Of a DNA stretch of 64,000 nt, positions 19,806 through 30,042 are shown piece by piece; position 1 is the stretch's first letter, and every line of letters begins with the position of its first letter. The translations under genes and the position numbers were made by a program. The stretch comes from Guadua angustifolia. Lineage: Eukaryota; Streptophyta; Magnoliopsida; Poales; Poaceae. The notes beneath the pieces are model-generated. The model was given only the letters and a program-made list of their open reading frames with translations. It made no database searches and had not been told where the DNA came from. The DNA is taken from assembly GCA_036346375.1 (NCBI GenBank), contig CM070517.1:10705161-10769160 (forward strand). The letters run 5' to 3'.

Positions 19806-20455
19806 CTAATAGGCGGCATCAGCCTGCCTTACACAGGCGACGCCGGCTAGGTCCAATGCGTGCTTGTGGCAGCGCAAGGCTTCCGGCCTGTCCACCTGGA
19901 TGACTATGGGGCCACCAGGCCCTGGTATCTTCACCACTATGTATGCATAGTGGGTCACCGCCATGAACTTGGCCAATGTCGGTCGGCCAAGTAGGGCATT
20001 GTACGGGAGGTTGAAATCGGTGACTTCGAAATCCACCATCTCTATATGGTAGTTGCTTTCCTCCTCGAAGGTGATGGGGTGCGCACTTGGCCCAGGGGCA
20101 ACGAGCTAGCCCCCGGGGCGATTCCATAGAAGGGCAAGGCCGGGCGCAACTCCTGTCGCGATATCTGGAGCGCTCGAAATGCCTTGGAGGGCAGGAGGTT
20201 GATGGAGCGCCCTCCGTCCACTAGCACTCGCCCAAGCTTCACATTCTGGATCGTGGGTGAAACCATGATCGGAAGGTGTCCTAGGCCAGCGGTGCTCTCA
20301 GGGTGGTCGGCCCGACTGAAAGTGATTGGCTCCTCCGACCACTTCAGCTTCCGACCCGCCCCTGAGCTCGACACCGTGGTGCAGACCTCCCTCCTCAGCT
20401 GTTTGTACGTCGTGTTGGTGGGGTAGGTGGCCGAGCCACCATGAATGTACGCCAC
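19806..20455 (-). pseudogene. Aspartic protease of Tat element 2, one frameshift
   Basis: The - strand frame 20455-20042 holds the active site RVLVDGGRSINLL (DGG box) and a flap-like GIAPGASSLPLGQV. After a frameshift near 20050 the frame 20039-19806 carries NLPYNALLGRPTLAKFMAV, the ILG-type block. In the DGGSS motif the first serine is arginine (DGGRS). The order and spacing match the protease of element 1 at 4445-5398. Confidence 0.8.
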
Positions 20456-20470
20456 GGTTTGATCTGCCTG

Positions 20471-21528
20471 CTACAAGGCCAGCGGGGCAGGGTCTTCGTC
20501 CTTTTCATCATCGCGGGGGTGGCGCTCCTTAAGCCGCTGCTCCACCATCTTTCTCACAACCTGGCAACTAGCCAGGTCGTGGGTGTGGGACCTATGGATC
20601 GAGGCAGTAGGGCCTACCCTCCTTCTCCTCGCGGCGGTCATTTCTCGACCACGGTGATCATCTCGCTGGTCACAGCGGTAGCACCCTCGCGGCTTGGTAT
20701 CCCAACGCTCACACTCAACGGTCAGGACCCACCTTGTCTCAACCACCTCACGCCTCTTCGCCTTCTTACTTGCAGGGCTGGGACCCCTCGAAGTCCTGGC
20801 TTCGTCTCCACCGTGACCGCCCGTTGGATCAGACATTGGCCCCTGAGCATCCGCCGCCAGCGCGCACTTGTGCGCCAGAGAGAAAAGCTTGGAGGTACTA
20901 GTGATGTTGCAGGTGGCGATCTTCTCCCGCATCTTGTGGTCCCAAACGCCTCTCCGAAAGGTGATGACGACTGACTGCTCAGAAATCCGGAGGATCGTAT
21001 TGCAACAATGACTGAATCGTTAGATGAAGTTGCGCAATGATTCCCTTCTCTCCTGCTCGAGGGCATGGAGATCATCGTCCACGCCCAGTTGTGTGTATGA
21101 GCCTTGAAAATTGGTGACGAAGAGGCCACACAATTCCTCCCACGAGTGTACCGATCCTCGGAGAGGTTCAACAGCCAGGAACGAGCGGACCCCATCAAGG
21201 TCGTTGGGAAATAATTAGCCATGTCCTTTTCGGACCCGCTAGCGGCCCGCACCACTGTGGTGTAGATCTACAAGAATTCTTCCAGGTTGGTGGTGCTGTC
21301 GTACTTTTCGATGGATGCCGAGCGAAACCTTTCGACCCGCCCACGGCGTAGCTTGTCGAGCGCACGGCACCCAACACCGTAGGGGGAGTCATGCCGTCCA
21401 CCTGAACCCCGGCCCGGAGACCGTGCCGGGGAGTGCGGATCTCGACTCCCCAAAGAATCGGAGGAGTGGAACTCCTCCTTGCTCTGAAGGTGAGAGTCAT
21501 GGGAGGAGCTTTCATCCCCAGGAGCCAT
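20471..21528 (-). pseudogene. gag: Gag of Tat element 2
   Basis: On the - strand, 21528-21268 is an N-terminal frame rich in S, R, D and H. It ends with EKYDSTTNLEEFL and a stop where glutamine is expected. The capsid-like core continues (IYTTVVRAASGSEKDMANYF, then SARSWLLNL), with frame changes near 21130 and 21000. The last frame, 20932-20471, contains a basic patch (KKAKRRE), a single CYRC knuckle remnant and HDLASCQVVRKMVEQR, the finger that precedes protease in Tat elements. Several frames must be combined, so it is not functional. Confidence 0.75.
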
Positions 21529-21587
21529 CCGCCTGTCGCGGCCTTGCCCCTAGGCGCGACGGCGCTGCAGGTGATTAAGCAAATCAT

Positions 21588-22158
21588 CGCCGCACCGCCG
21601 GCGATGCTTCTCCAGGTGAACCCTCAGGTCCTCGTGGCTCCCCGCGGAACCAGAATCGGTTTTCCTTTGCTCTGGCCCTCCTGGCCAGAGCGCTTCCCGT
21701 TCAGGCGGCTGGAAGCTTGGGAGCGGTCAGCACGCACCCTTGATCGAGGAGTACCGATAGTACCTGACCGGTCGGGCATCCCCACATGGAGCTGGGCCAC
21801 GTCTATGAGGCTAGCAATGTCCCGAAGCCATGGCGTGGCGTGGTGTCTCTGCGAAGTTCCACCGAGGCTGGTCGAGAGGAGATGGGTGCATGTGAGTTAC
21901 GGGCGGAGTGGCCGCCTCCATGGTCAACCGTCACCGAACCGAATGTTCCGCCGCCGCCAGGGGGCACCACCGCCTCCCTGCAGGGGTGACGTGAGACGAT
22001 CCCTTGTCTGGCAGGAGTGCCGGGACGTGTCCTAGGCGTTGCTAGCCTCCACCGCCTCTTTTTGCTGTGAGTGCGAACCCGCCATCACCAGATGAGCGGT
22101 CCTTCCAGACAGAAGACTGGGATCCGTCAGAGAGATGGCTGGGTGAGCCAACAGCTAG
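21588..22158. other. Leader between PBS and gag of Tat element 2
   Basis: About 570 bp of GC-rich untranslated leader on the - strand. The + strand ORF 21433-22035 through it has no family signature, and I treat it as chance coding in GC-rich DNA. Confidence 0.5.
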
Positions 22159-22178
22159 CCCCCTACCTGGCGCGCCCC
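22159..22178 (-). other. Primer-binding site of Tat element 2
   Basis: On the - strand, immediately after the LTR, the sequence is GGGGCGCGCCAGGTAGGGGG. A TGGCGCGCCAGGTAGGGG-type PBS is common in grass Tat elements. It differs from the PBS of element 1, so the two elements belong to different families. It fixes the inner edge of the LTR near 22179. Confidence 0.65.
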
Positions 22179-23282
22179 TATCGGCATATTTCACCAGCAG
22201 GATTTCTCCTAGGACGGAGAATAAGGTTTGGTAGAGGACGTCTTCACGGTCGGACACCCTAATGGCTCTCCCTCGGGGAATCCAGGGGTCAACCGATCAA
22301 AGAGCACACTAATGTACCAAGGTTCGGGCCCCCAGTGTGGGTAACAGCCCTACGTCCTGCTAAATCTTTGTTGATGTATATTGAGCCGATTACAATGCTT
22401 TTCCCTCAGGTTTTCTGCTCGTTTTTTACTTTCTCTTTTTCCCTTTCTTTCTCTCTCAGTTCGTTTCGCCCCCCTTCTTCCTTGCACCAGAGCTCCCTTA
22501 TATAGGTAAATGGCTCGAGCGGTGAGAAGGTGATATTATCTTGATCTCGATTCATTTATTACACCCATCATCGTAGTCTGTCCCCGAGCCTCATTCTACG
22601 TGTCATTTGTTTGGCCTTGGTCCGCCCAGGATGTGACTTTTCTACGACGGGTTAGGTGTGAGGTGCCAAAGGGATGGGCCATCGTCGTGTCGATAGCAGA
22701 ACTCTTCACAATCAATGGCTCTGATACAGCGTATCAGGGGAAGGAGATTTCGAAGCGAAGCCTTCTTCTCATCCTTTTGGTCGCCTGCGTGGCCTAGCTA
22801 GTGGGACCTGATCGCCCGCCTACACGCCAGGCCACCACATGGGCCGACCGCCCGGCGAGTGGGGCTTGATCGCCCGCCTGGTCATTAGGCGCCCGTGGGC
22901 GATCGCTGGCGAGTGGGGCTGATTGCCCTTTGCACCGAGCCGCCATGTGGGCGGTCGCCCGACAGTGGGGATCGATCGCCCGCTGCTTTCGCCACGCCAC
23001 GTGGACGGTCGCTCGGCGAGTGGGGCTGATTGCTAACTCACGACGCCCGAGCGCCCGTGGGCGGCCGCCCGACGAGTGGGGCTGATCGCCGCTTTGCCGC
23101 CCGAGCCACCAAGTGGGCCGGCCACCCGGCGAGTGGGGCCTGATCACCCACCTACTCGCCAGGCCGCCATGTGGGCCAGCCGTCTGGCGAGTGGGGCCTG
23201 ATCGCCTGCTTGCACGCCAGGCTGCCACGTGGTCTTACTTGTTTGCAGCGGAGAGGGTACCCTAGTGTAAAGTACGCCGACA
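22179..23282 (-). repeat. 5' LTR of Tat element 2
   Basis: The 1104-bp LTR reads on the + strand from TATCGGCATATTTC (canonical TG mutated to TA) to AAGTACGCCGACA. It matches the solo LTR pieces at 36824-37700 and 57428-57841 in the same orientation. A TATA box reads on the - strand in CCTATATAAGGGAGC (about 22493-22507). The outer 430 bp (U3 side on the - strand) is a tandem repeat array. Right of 23282 the sequence switches at once to Copia pol. Confidence 0.85.
22796..23232. repeat. G-box-bearing minisatellite in Tat element 2 LTR
   Basis: About seven or eight degenerate units of roughly 55-62 bp, each combining GCCACGTGGGC, a GGTCGCCCGGCGAGTGGGG block and CTGATCGCCCGCCTGC. Several units keep the palindrome CCACGTGG, a plant G-box core. 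The array lies in the outer (U3) half of the LTR upstream of its TATA box. Related units occur in the solo LTR at 37500-37700 and 57423-57780. Confidence 0.75.
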
Positions 23283-24755
23283 ATGAGGAACTAGAAAACT
23301 TGGAGAGGAACAAAGTCTGGCAGCTTGTAGAGCCCCCATCTGGTCATAATGTCATTGGGACCAAGTTGGTGTTAAAAAACAAGCAGAGTAAGGATGGGGT
23401 TGTCATTCGCAACAAGGCTAGGCTAGTTGCACAGGGCTTCACTCAGGTTGAGGGTCTTGACTTTGAGGAGACCTTTGTCCCTGTAGCTAGACTAGAGGTG
23501 ATTAGGATCATGCTTGCATTTTTTGCATCCTAGGGCTTCAAACTCTATCAAATGGATGTAAAGAGTGCATTCCTTAATGGCTTTATTGAGGAAGAGGTTT
23601 ATTTCAAGCAACCTCCAGGATTTGAGAACCCCAAATACCCAAACCTTGTCTACAAGCTTTTTAAAGCCTTGTATGAACTAAAGTAGGCCCCTAGAGCATG
23701 GTATGAGAGGCTTAAGTCCTATCTTCTCAGTCATGGTTTCAAAATGGGTATAGTAGACAAAACTCTGTTCATCAGACACTAGGATTCTCATTTCCTTCTC
23801 GTTCAACTTTATGTAGACGATATTATCTTTGGTGGCTCTTCTCATTCTCTTGTGTCTCAGTTTTCTGAGGTGATGAGCACAGAGTTTGAGATTAGTATGA
23901 TGGGTGAGTTGAGCTACTTTCTCGGCTTCCAAATCAAGCAGACTCGAGAAGGTACTTTCCTGCATCAAGGTAAGTACACTCGGGACCTCCTGAGGTGGTT
24001 TGATATGTCTGATGGGAAGCCTGTGATGACTCCTATGGCCAACACTGCTGTCCTCGAGCCCGATGAGGATAGTGAACCTGCTAATCAGAAGGAGTTCCGG
24101 AGCATAATTGGCTCTCTCTTGTATCTCACTGCATCTCGGTCGGACATACATTTTGTCGTATGTATGTGTGCTCGCTTTTAGGCTTCTCCTCACGTCTCTC
24201 ACTGCTAGGCGGTGAAGCGCATCTTCAGGTACCTTCGAGCTACAATTGATTATGGTATCTGGTACTCTTCTTCCTCTTACCTTCGAGCTATCCCTTAGAG
24301 TCTTTTTCGATGCTGACTTTGCTAGCTGTAGGATAGATAGGAAAGCACTTCTGGCACTTGCTAATTCATTGGCACTTCTCTTGTTTTTTGGTCATCTAAG
24401 AAGCAGTCCGGAGTCGCACAGTCCACTGCTGAAGATGAATATGTTGCTGTAGCCAAGTACTCTGGATGAGATCGACCTTGCAGGACTTTGGGTTAGAGAT
24501 AGAGAGTGTTCCACTTTTCTGTGATAACATTTCTGCTATTTACATTGCCAAGAACCCAGTGCAGCACTCCCGGACCAAGCACATTGATGTTAGATATCAC
24601 TTCCTTAGAGACCATGTGGAGAAATGAGATATAGTGCTTCAGTTTGTGGAGAGTGACCATCGGCCAGTTGACCGATATTTTTACCAAGCCTTTAGATAGC
24701 CAGGTTTGTTGCCTTGAGGAGTGAGCTTGGAGTCGTGTGCCCTTACAGCCTTCTG
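23283..24755 (+). pseudogene. Copia reverse transcriptase and RNase H (SIRE type), many stops
   Basis: The frame opens inside RT: ELENLERNKVWQLVEPPSGH, then ARLVAQGFTQVEGLDFEETF and LYQMDVKSAFLNG (first catalytic Asp). The YVDD box is at 23810-23821. TAG stops sit in one continuous frame at 23531, 23684, 23780, 24179 and 24206; the family has glutamine at most of these sites (for example LK-Q-APRAWY). After a shift near 24290 RNase H follows: DADFASCRIDRK, FWSSKKQSGVAQSTAE, then FCDNISAIYIAKNPVQHSRT and HIDVRYHF to about 24610. Pol ends with an FTKPLDSQ-like tail near 24700. It cannot be translated as one protein. Confidence 0.88.
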
Positions 24756-26587
24756 TGAGGGGGAGCTGATCTGTATATTATGTATTATATTTTATTTTAG
24801 TTTTTCCTTTCTTTTGTATTGCTCTAAGTGCTTATAGGTTTTATTCCTTAGAGTTATGAGTTCACATCACTTAGACTTCTGGCATGCTTTTGCATGGACC
24901 TCTCATCTTGTGTTTTAGGTTGCTATCATGCTTAATTAGCTGTACTCTCTTCTCTCTAGATTGAGTTCCCTCACAGTCTTATAAGTCTAGCAGGTGTTGG
25001 GCCCCCTGGGTAGACAGGGTCTGTGTGCACTCCTTAGTTTGGGATCTAGAGGCAGCTTCCCTATGTCAGTCATTGGGGAAGGTCAGAACAAGTCTAAGCT
25101 ATAGTGTTCTGTACTATCTTTTCTATACTCTATAGCCACCCAGTTCACAGTTTCTTAACTTCTCTCCATTCTATGCATTTGGTTGTTGATTGAGTTTTTT
25201 TTGGATCCTTCAATTGATATCATTCTTGAGCTTAATCTTGCTAATAACTCAACTTAAACCAGATTTGTGCTTAAAATTGAATCACATGTTGAGGGGGAGT
25301 TTAAGAATCTGTCTCATGCATTGCATATAGACTTGATTTTCATTTTATGAGCTTTGTCTAGATTTTCATTTTATGAGCTTTGTCTATTATGTAAATGATC
25401 CATGTTTCAGTTTATACACCATACTATATTATGAAGCAAATTACTAACTTAGATATGTCTAAGTTCATTTATCATGCTAAGTTTGCAAAAATGAAAAAAA
25501 ATAAGTTTTAAAAGAAAAACTTGATAAAACATGTTGCGTTTACTTGCTAAGTTTCTTCTCTAGGTGTATTTGCCATGATTTGTGAAATTCTGGAATTCTC
25601 TAGAGTCCCTATAGCAACTTGGGTGAATCTTGTTTGATCCATACTTGAGTTCTTCACTAGCTTAACAATCAAAGTGCTAAAATGAAAGTGAAGCAAAATT
25701 GACTCTTTTTGTGCGCATTAGACACAACACCTCACATTCACAAGACAGCTTCTTATTGCACTTGAGATGAACTTGGAATATGTTGTGTGTGATCAAGATC
25801 ATTCTCTTAAGAGTTCTTCTTGAGATGATCGAACATGGCTTGAGTTAATTGCTGTAAAAATGCAAATATAAAACAAAAAACAAAAAACATATATGGGTAA
25901 AGAATGCAAATAATGTCAAACACTTGCACCCCGCTATGACTTTCAAAGATTGAAAAAATTGCATACAATGAAGAAAAATAAGTTCGAAGGACCTTATATG
26001 AACTTCTAGATTCCTCAAAGTATTAAGTAGATTGAACTCTAGGTTTTTCATTTGATCCTTTGAATGGCTTTGCTTCTAGTTTTGAAACTAATGACAAGTG
26101 TTGCTCATGTTCAATCTTTCTAAAAATGATATGGTTTTAGTTAAATCTTGCTAGTAAAATATTTATTTACACTTGGACATGCCTTAGTTTAGTCTATTTT
26201 TGTCATAACTTAGCTCGGTGTCATAACTTGTCTTGTTGGTCACTTGGATAATCTTCAAAGCTTCCTTAGGCTGCATTACTTGCATAAAAACAACAAAAAA
26301 GGGGGAGAAAAGAAAATGCCATATTGATGCCTATATTGCCAAGAGGGGGAAAATCGTAGAAAAGGCATCATTTTGCATCTTGATTCATCTTAATTCTTAT
26401 GATCTTTGTAAATCTTTGCTATCTTTATAGATCATAAGTATTTCTAGTTGACAACTTGGTTATGTTCTTGTTTTCCATTTCTTTGATCAAGTTTGGCTTT
26501 GCATTCAAATTGCCTTTTTCTCTCTTATTCAAACTCAAAACTTACGCCTTTTCTTGTGTTTGTCAATATACTCATCAAGGGGGAGAT
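24756..26587 (+). other. SIRE 3' spacer with multiple polypurine tracts
   Basis: About 1.8 kb of AT-rich, non-coding sequence between pol and the 3' LTR. G-rich purine tracts of the GAGGGGGAG type occur at 24757-24766, 25291-25300, 26295-26316 (A6-G5-AGAAAAGAAAA), 26344-26352 and finally 26576-26587 against the LTR. Repeated polypurine tracts upstream of the 3' LTR are a known feature of Sireviruses. No env-like ORF is recognisable; the longest frames here are under 70 codons. Confidence 0.65.
26576..26587 (+). other. Polypurine tract adjoining SIRE 3' LTR
   Basis: AAGGGGGAGAT lies directly before TGAAAGACC, the start of the LTR. A GGGGGAGATTGAAAG junction is typical of Opie/SIRE elements. 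Confidence 0.65.
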
Positions 26588-28867
26588 TGAAAGACCGTGT
26601 GGAGGTCTATCCTTGTGTGTGATAAATAATTGACGAGATTTGAGCTTAGTTTTGATTTGAAATTTAGTTTGATTTGAATTGGATTTTCTATTTGAAGAAA
26701 TTCAAGTGTTGGCTGCTTTTCCTAGTGCTACCGGCCTAGGGGCGGTAATACTTGAACTTTGAGAGAAATTATGATTCATTAATAATTTTGGGATAATCAT
26801 TGAATATCTTTGTGGGCATTGCTATGTGAAAGATTTTTCCTTGTCTTTGATGGTGTCGACGATCGGGATCGCCTGACCGCAAAGGTGAAGAGGGGGTTAG
26901 TATGAATGAGGGACCCAAGAAGTGATTCGCTCAACGATGGTGCGGACGTAGGTCGATGCGTGGCGTCAGCGAGCAGGGGACAGTTGATTATACTGGTTCG
27001 GGCCCCCATGAGGGTAACAGCTCTACGTCCAGTCTTCTCCGGAGGCGGAGGAATTCACTAACTGCGAGTACAAAGAGTGGATTACAGCTCGAGCTTGAGT
27101 GCTCTGTTTGTGTCTACTGGTCTACTGCTGGGGTGCTTGTTCCTTGTACACAGGCCTCGCGAGGCCTTATATCCTCTCGGATCTTTGCTCAGAGCAGACG
27201 GAGAGATTCCCGGGGTAGTGGCTTCATGCGCATTGAAGGTGGGTCGTAACTGCCCCGGAAATGTCGCCCACGCTTGTCTTGACGCCACTACGGGCCCAGG
27301 TAACCGCCAAGTAAGCGCACTCCTTTGAGCCAAGGTCGAGGTCGAGCGAGGACGGAATCTCCCACCGCCCGAGCTTGAGGTCGTGCGGGCACCAGCGTTG
27401 CTCAGGTCTTGGTCGAGGCCCCTTTTGCTGCATCGCTCCAAGCTAGGGACCCCTGCTGACCATGCGCTAACTTGTCAGAAATTTCCCAGTCCTCGTCAGA
27501 TGGTTGCAAGGCGACGGTGCTAGATCATGGTGAGATGAAAGATGATCGGGACTAGGCGATCAGTCAGGAGATCACCGAAAGATGATCGGAGACGGAGTCT
27601 GGGCAAGCCAAGAAGACAAGGAAATGAGGAGATGCTAGCTAGGCGCAACGTGGATCATGGGAGGCTATCGGATTGCGGTCTAATTGATAGGTTAGCTGAT
27701 CTAGGTAATATGCTTTGAAAACCATGCAAGAAAACCTGTTATGTGTGTGGGTTTTGGGTTAACCTTTGCATGGCTGTGTGAGTGGGTTAATCCTAGCCCT
27801 TAGATGGGTGCTCTAGGGTTAAGGGACTCATCCAAGGGTGGTAAGTGGCCCAAGAGTAGTATAAATAAGGGTGGAGGGGTAGCCTCCTCCCCTTGAAGGT
27901 TGTAGAGGTTTTTGTGCTCCTTTGAGCTTTTCCCACTTTGTTGTGAGGCTTTGTAAATCTTCTCTTTCCAGAAATGCAATTTTTTTCATTCATGCTTGAA
28001 TTTGCATTACGCATTTACTTTATATCTTAAATTCAGCATTTAAATTCCTGCAATTTACGTTCACGCAATTTACTTTCTTGCAATTTAGATTTTTCTCCCC
28101 TCCTTCTAAATACTACTGATCTTGGGTGTCTTGAGTGTGTTCATATGGTTTTATGTCTCTTTTGCACTCTAGGATAGACTAGAGATCAAGTTTTCTATCA
28201 AGTTGCATCTCTGTCCAGAACATGTTTTTCACGCAGCAGTCAGTTTTTGATTTTTAAAAAAATATAGAAAAATTATTTCTAAGTGATTCTTCTTGTTGAA
28301 GGTATGGCACTCTTATATCCATCTGTAGAAAACGTTTTTAGTCCACTGGTCACACCGTTTGGGTGCCACGAGGTGAAAACCGAGCCCCAAACTTTCTGCT
28401 CGAAGTTCCTGACAGTCTGTGATTTTTGATGATTTTTCTACATGGTGTTTTGAGGTGATATTTGGTGGAGTGCTTCTGGATGCCTGATATGTAGAAAAAT
28501 TTACAAAATTTCTAGGGTATGAGAAGTTCACCAACCATCTGCTCCAAGTGAGGACTGTTTCTGAAAATTCTGTTTTTGCTTTTCTGAAAGTGACTTTTGT
28601 GATTTGGCTCAATCTCCTTTCTAAAAGCAAGAGTTGAATTGACTCCTTTTATTTTGAATACTTGACAACCAGGATTGTGACTCAAAAATTCCCACATATT
28701 CCATAGTTCTCATCTATGCAAGCTAGGGGTACACATAATTGTCAAGTTGTTCGGGTGTTTCGCAATTTGTTTTATACAATCTTTTAGAGGTCTTAGTTAG
28801 AGTATTTTGTTGGGAAAATTTTGTTTACGACCATTCACCCCCCTATGTTCACCATATCGATCCTTCA
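26588..28867 (+). repeat. 3' LTR of SIRE element (with nested solo LTR)
   Basis: It begins TGAAAGACCG after the polypurine tract and ends CCATTCACCCCCCTATG...CGATCCTTCA at 28867. The CATTCACCCCCCT-type ending is characteristic of Opie/SIRE LTRs, and the TGAA/TTCA ends are inverted. Removing the 26844-27498 insertion and one TSD copy leaves about 1.62 kb. A TATA box TATAAATA is at 27860-27867. ORFs inside (for example 27793-28014 and 28313-28630 on the - strand) show no family signature. Confidence 0.65.
26844..27498 (-). mobile_element. Solo LTR of Tat element 1 family (TSD GATGG)
   Basis: The 655-bp segment starts TGTCGACGATCGGG and ends CAGTCCTCGTCA. It is flanked by perfect duplications GATGG at 26839-26843 and 27499-27503. 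Its reverse complement aligns with the 5' LTR of Tat element 1 (2036-2697) from end to end, including the CGGTCAGGC and TCCCGATC blocks at the 3' end. No internal region is present, so it is a solo LTR. Confidence 0.88.
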
Positions 28868-29090
28868 GACACGATTTCCAAAACACAGCTTTGACCACTA
28901 ATTTCTTTTATAATATATTTATATAACCCAATAAAATTATAATATTCTGAAAGTGCTTTTCGAGACAAATCTACACATATGGTTTTCATGTATTCATTTT
29001 AAATATTTTAAAAAAATATTGGCAATCAAAGTTTCAAAATTTTGACTACATCTATGTCTAAAACAACAATTATTTTTGACCAAAGGTAGT
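28868..29090 (+). mobile_element. Stowaway-like MITE remnant
   Basis: The text CTTTGACCACTAATTTCTTTTATAATATATTTAT, then GAAAGTGCTTTTCGAGAC and CAATCAAAGTTTCAAAATTTTGACTACAT, ending TAAAACAACAATTATTTTTGACCAAAGGTAGTA, resembles common grass Stowaway (Tc1/Mariner-type) MITEs, which end in GGAGGGAGTA. The left inverted repeat is missing because the SIRE LTR ends here. The right terminus is degenerate. The call rests on recalled family resemblance and would need a repeat-library search. Confidence 0.5.
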
Positions 29091-30042
29091 AGTTGATATT
29101 GTCATTGCTGTAATATCAATCCTTTAATGGTTTTGGAACTCAGTTGTCATGGGGATAAATGACACAATAGCTAGGTTATGAATTGTTCACTGTACCCTGT
29201 TATGCAAAGTTCTTATGTGAAACTGGTCAGCATCTTACAAATTTCATTCTAGAAGAATGAGTTATCCAAAGGACTATGTTACCAATGATTGATGGTTGAG
29301 TGTCTCCATGAAGTGGACATGTTTGTCTCGCTTTGATTAATGCCATATGCATTTAGTATAAAGGTAGTTTGATAGTGAAGTGTTGTATTGGCAATTCATT
29401 GTCATGTAAATCAATAGCTGCTTTCATGGGATTAATTAAATTAGGTTCACGGTACCAAATTGTGTTGGAGGTAGGCCTTGAGGATGAGAAATCTGGACTC
29501 GATTTCTAAGATTAACTTGACATCTTTTATGTTATGATTAATATTTCTCCCTTACTACGATGTGTCATCAATCATCAAGCGCTTCCTTGTCTCTTGAACC
29601 ACTTGACTACCAATCACAAGAAAAGCATCAAGAAAGAAGCATGTTGGACCATCTCAAACATCACAGTCGGTAACAGGGAACAGATTCAGGTTGGTGTGCT
29701 TGGAAGTTGAATTAGCATATTGATATTCTCTAGAAAGAAAATCCACAAGCAAGTTATAATTAGAACAGTTATATTTTCTAGAAACAAAAGGAACGAGCAT
29801 GTTGCCTTAGCATATTTCACAATTCCGTGCATGTTGGAACCATGTTTTGAGAAGCCAACTTATATTTGTCAGCATATCACTGTTGCCATGTAGCAACATT
29901 AGCTTAACTGTATTGGATTAAGTGATGGGATCATATATCCCTTGTAATGTTTATGTTGTTTCCTTTGTATAGATAAGATCGACCATGCTATAATATTGTT
30001 GTTTATCCCTTCAAAAAAATAAAATATTGATGTTTCTCTACA
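29091..30042. other. AT-rich stretch without recognised feature
   Basis: About 950 bp with no open frame of note. The last 120 bp look like the end of an intron feeding the helicase exon, since a pyrimidine-rich TGATGTTTCTCTACAG lies immediately before 30043. The rest shows nothing I can name. Confidence 0.4.

Larger units (their letters stand above)
13004..23282 (-). mobile_element. Tat-lineage Ty3/Gypsy element 2, minus strand
   Basis: Read on the - strand the order is 5' LTR (23282-22179), PBS, gag, protease, RT, two RNase H domains, partial integrase, spacer, antisense ORF, polypurine tract and a truncated 3' LTR (13127-13004). LTR ends are TGTCGGCG/CGCCGACA. A solo LTR (15552-16627) is inserted in the spacer. 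The integrase has lost its N-terminal region, so the copy is defective. At the right it abuts Copia pol (23283), meaning it inserted into that Copia element; the left flank has been deleted so no TSD pair can be tested. Confidence 0.88.
23283..28867 (+). mobile_element. SIRE/Opie-like Copia element, 3' half
   Basis: It contains the end of pol (RT and RNase H), a long spacer with several polypurine tracts and a 3' LTR. This order and the RT sequence point to the SIRE lineage (Sirevirus) of grass Copia elements. The 5' half is missing: pol begins mid-domain exactly at the end of Tat element 2, which inserted here. A solo LTR (26844-27498) is nested in the 3' LTR. Confidence 0.82.

Noticed and set aside
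20441..20974. 177-codon plus-strand ORF over Tat 2 gag
   Set aside because: It is the shadow of the minus-strand gag frame in GC-rich DNA; the minus strand has the gag motifs.
22794..23228. 144-codon minus-strand ORF in the Tat 2 LTR
   Set aside because: It is a readout of the GC-rich tandem repeats in the LTR, with the same short peptide repeated.
24756..26587. env-like gene between pol and the SIRE 3' LTR
   Set aside because: Some Sireviruses carry one, but here no frame exceeds about 70 codons and no signal peptide or membrane pattern is seen.
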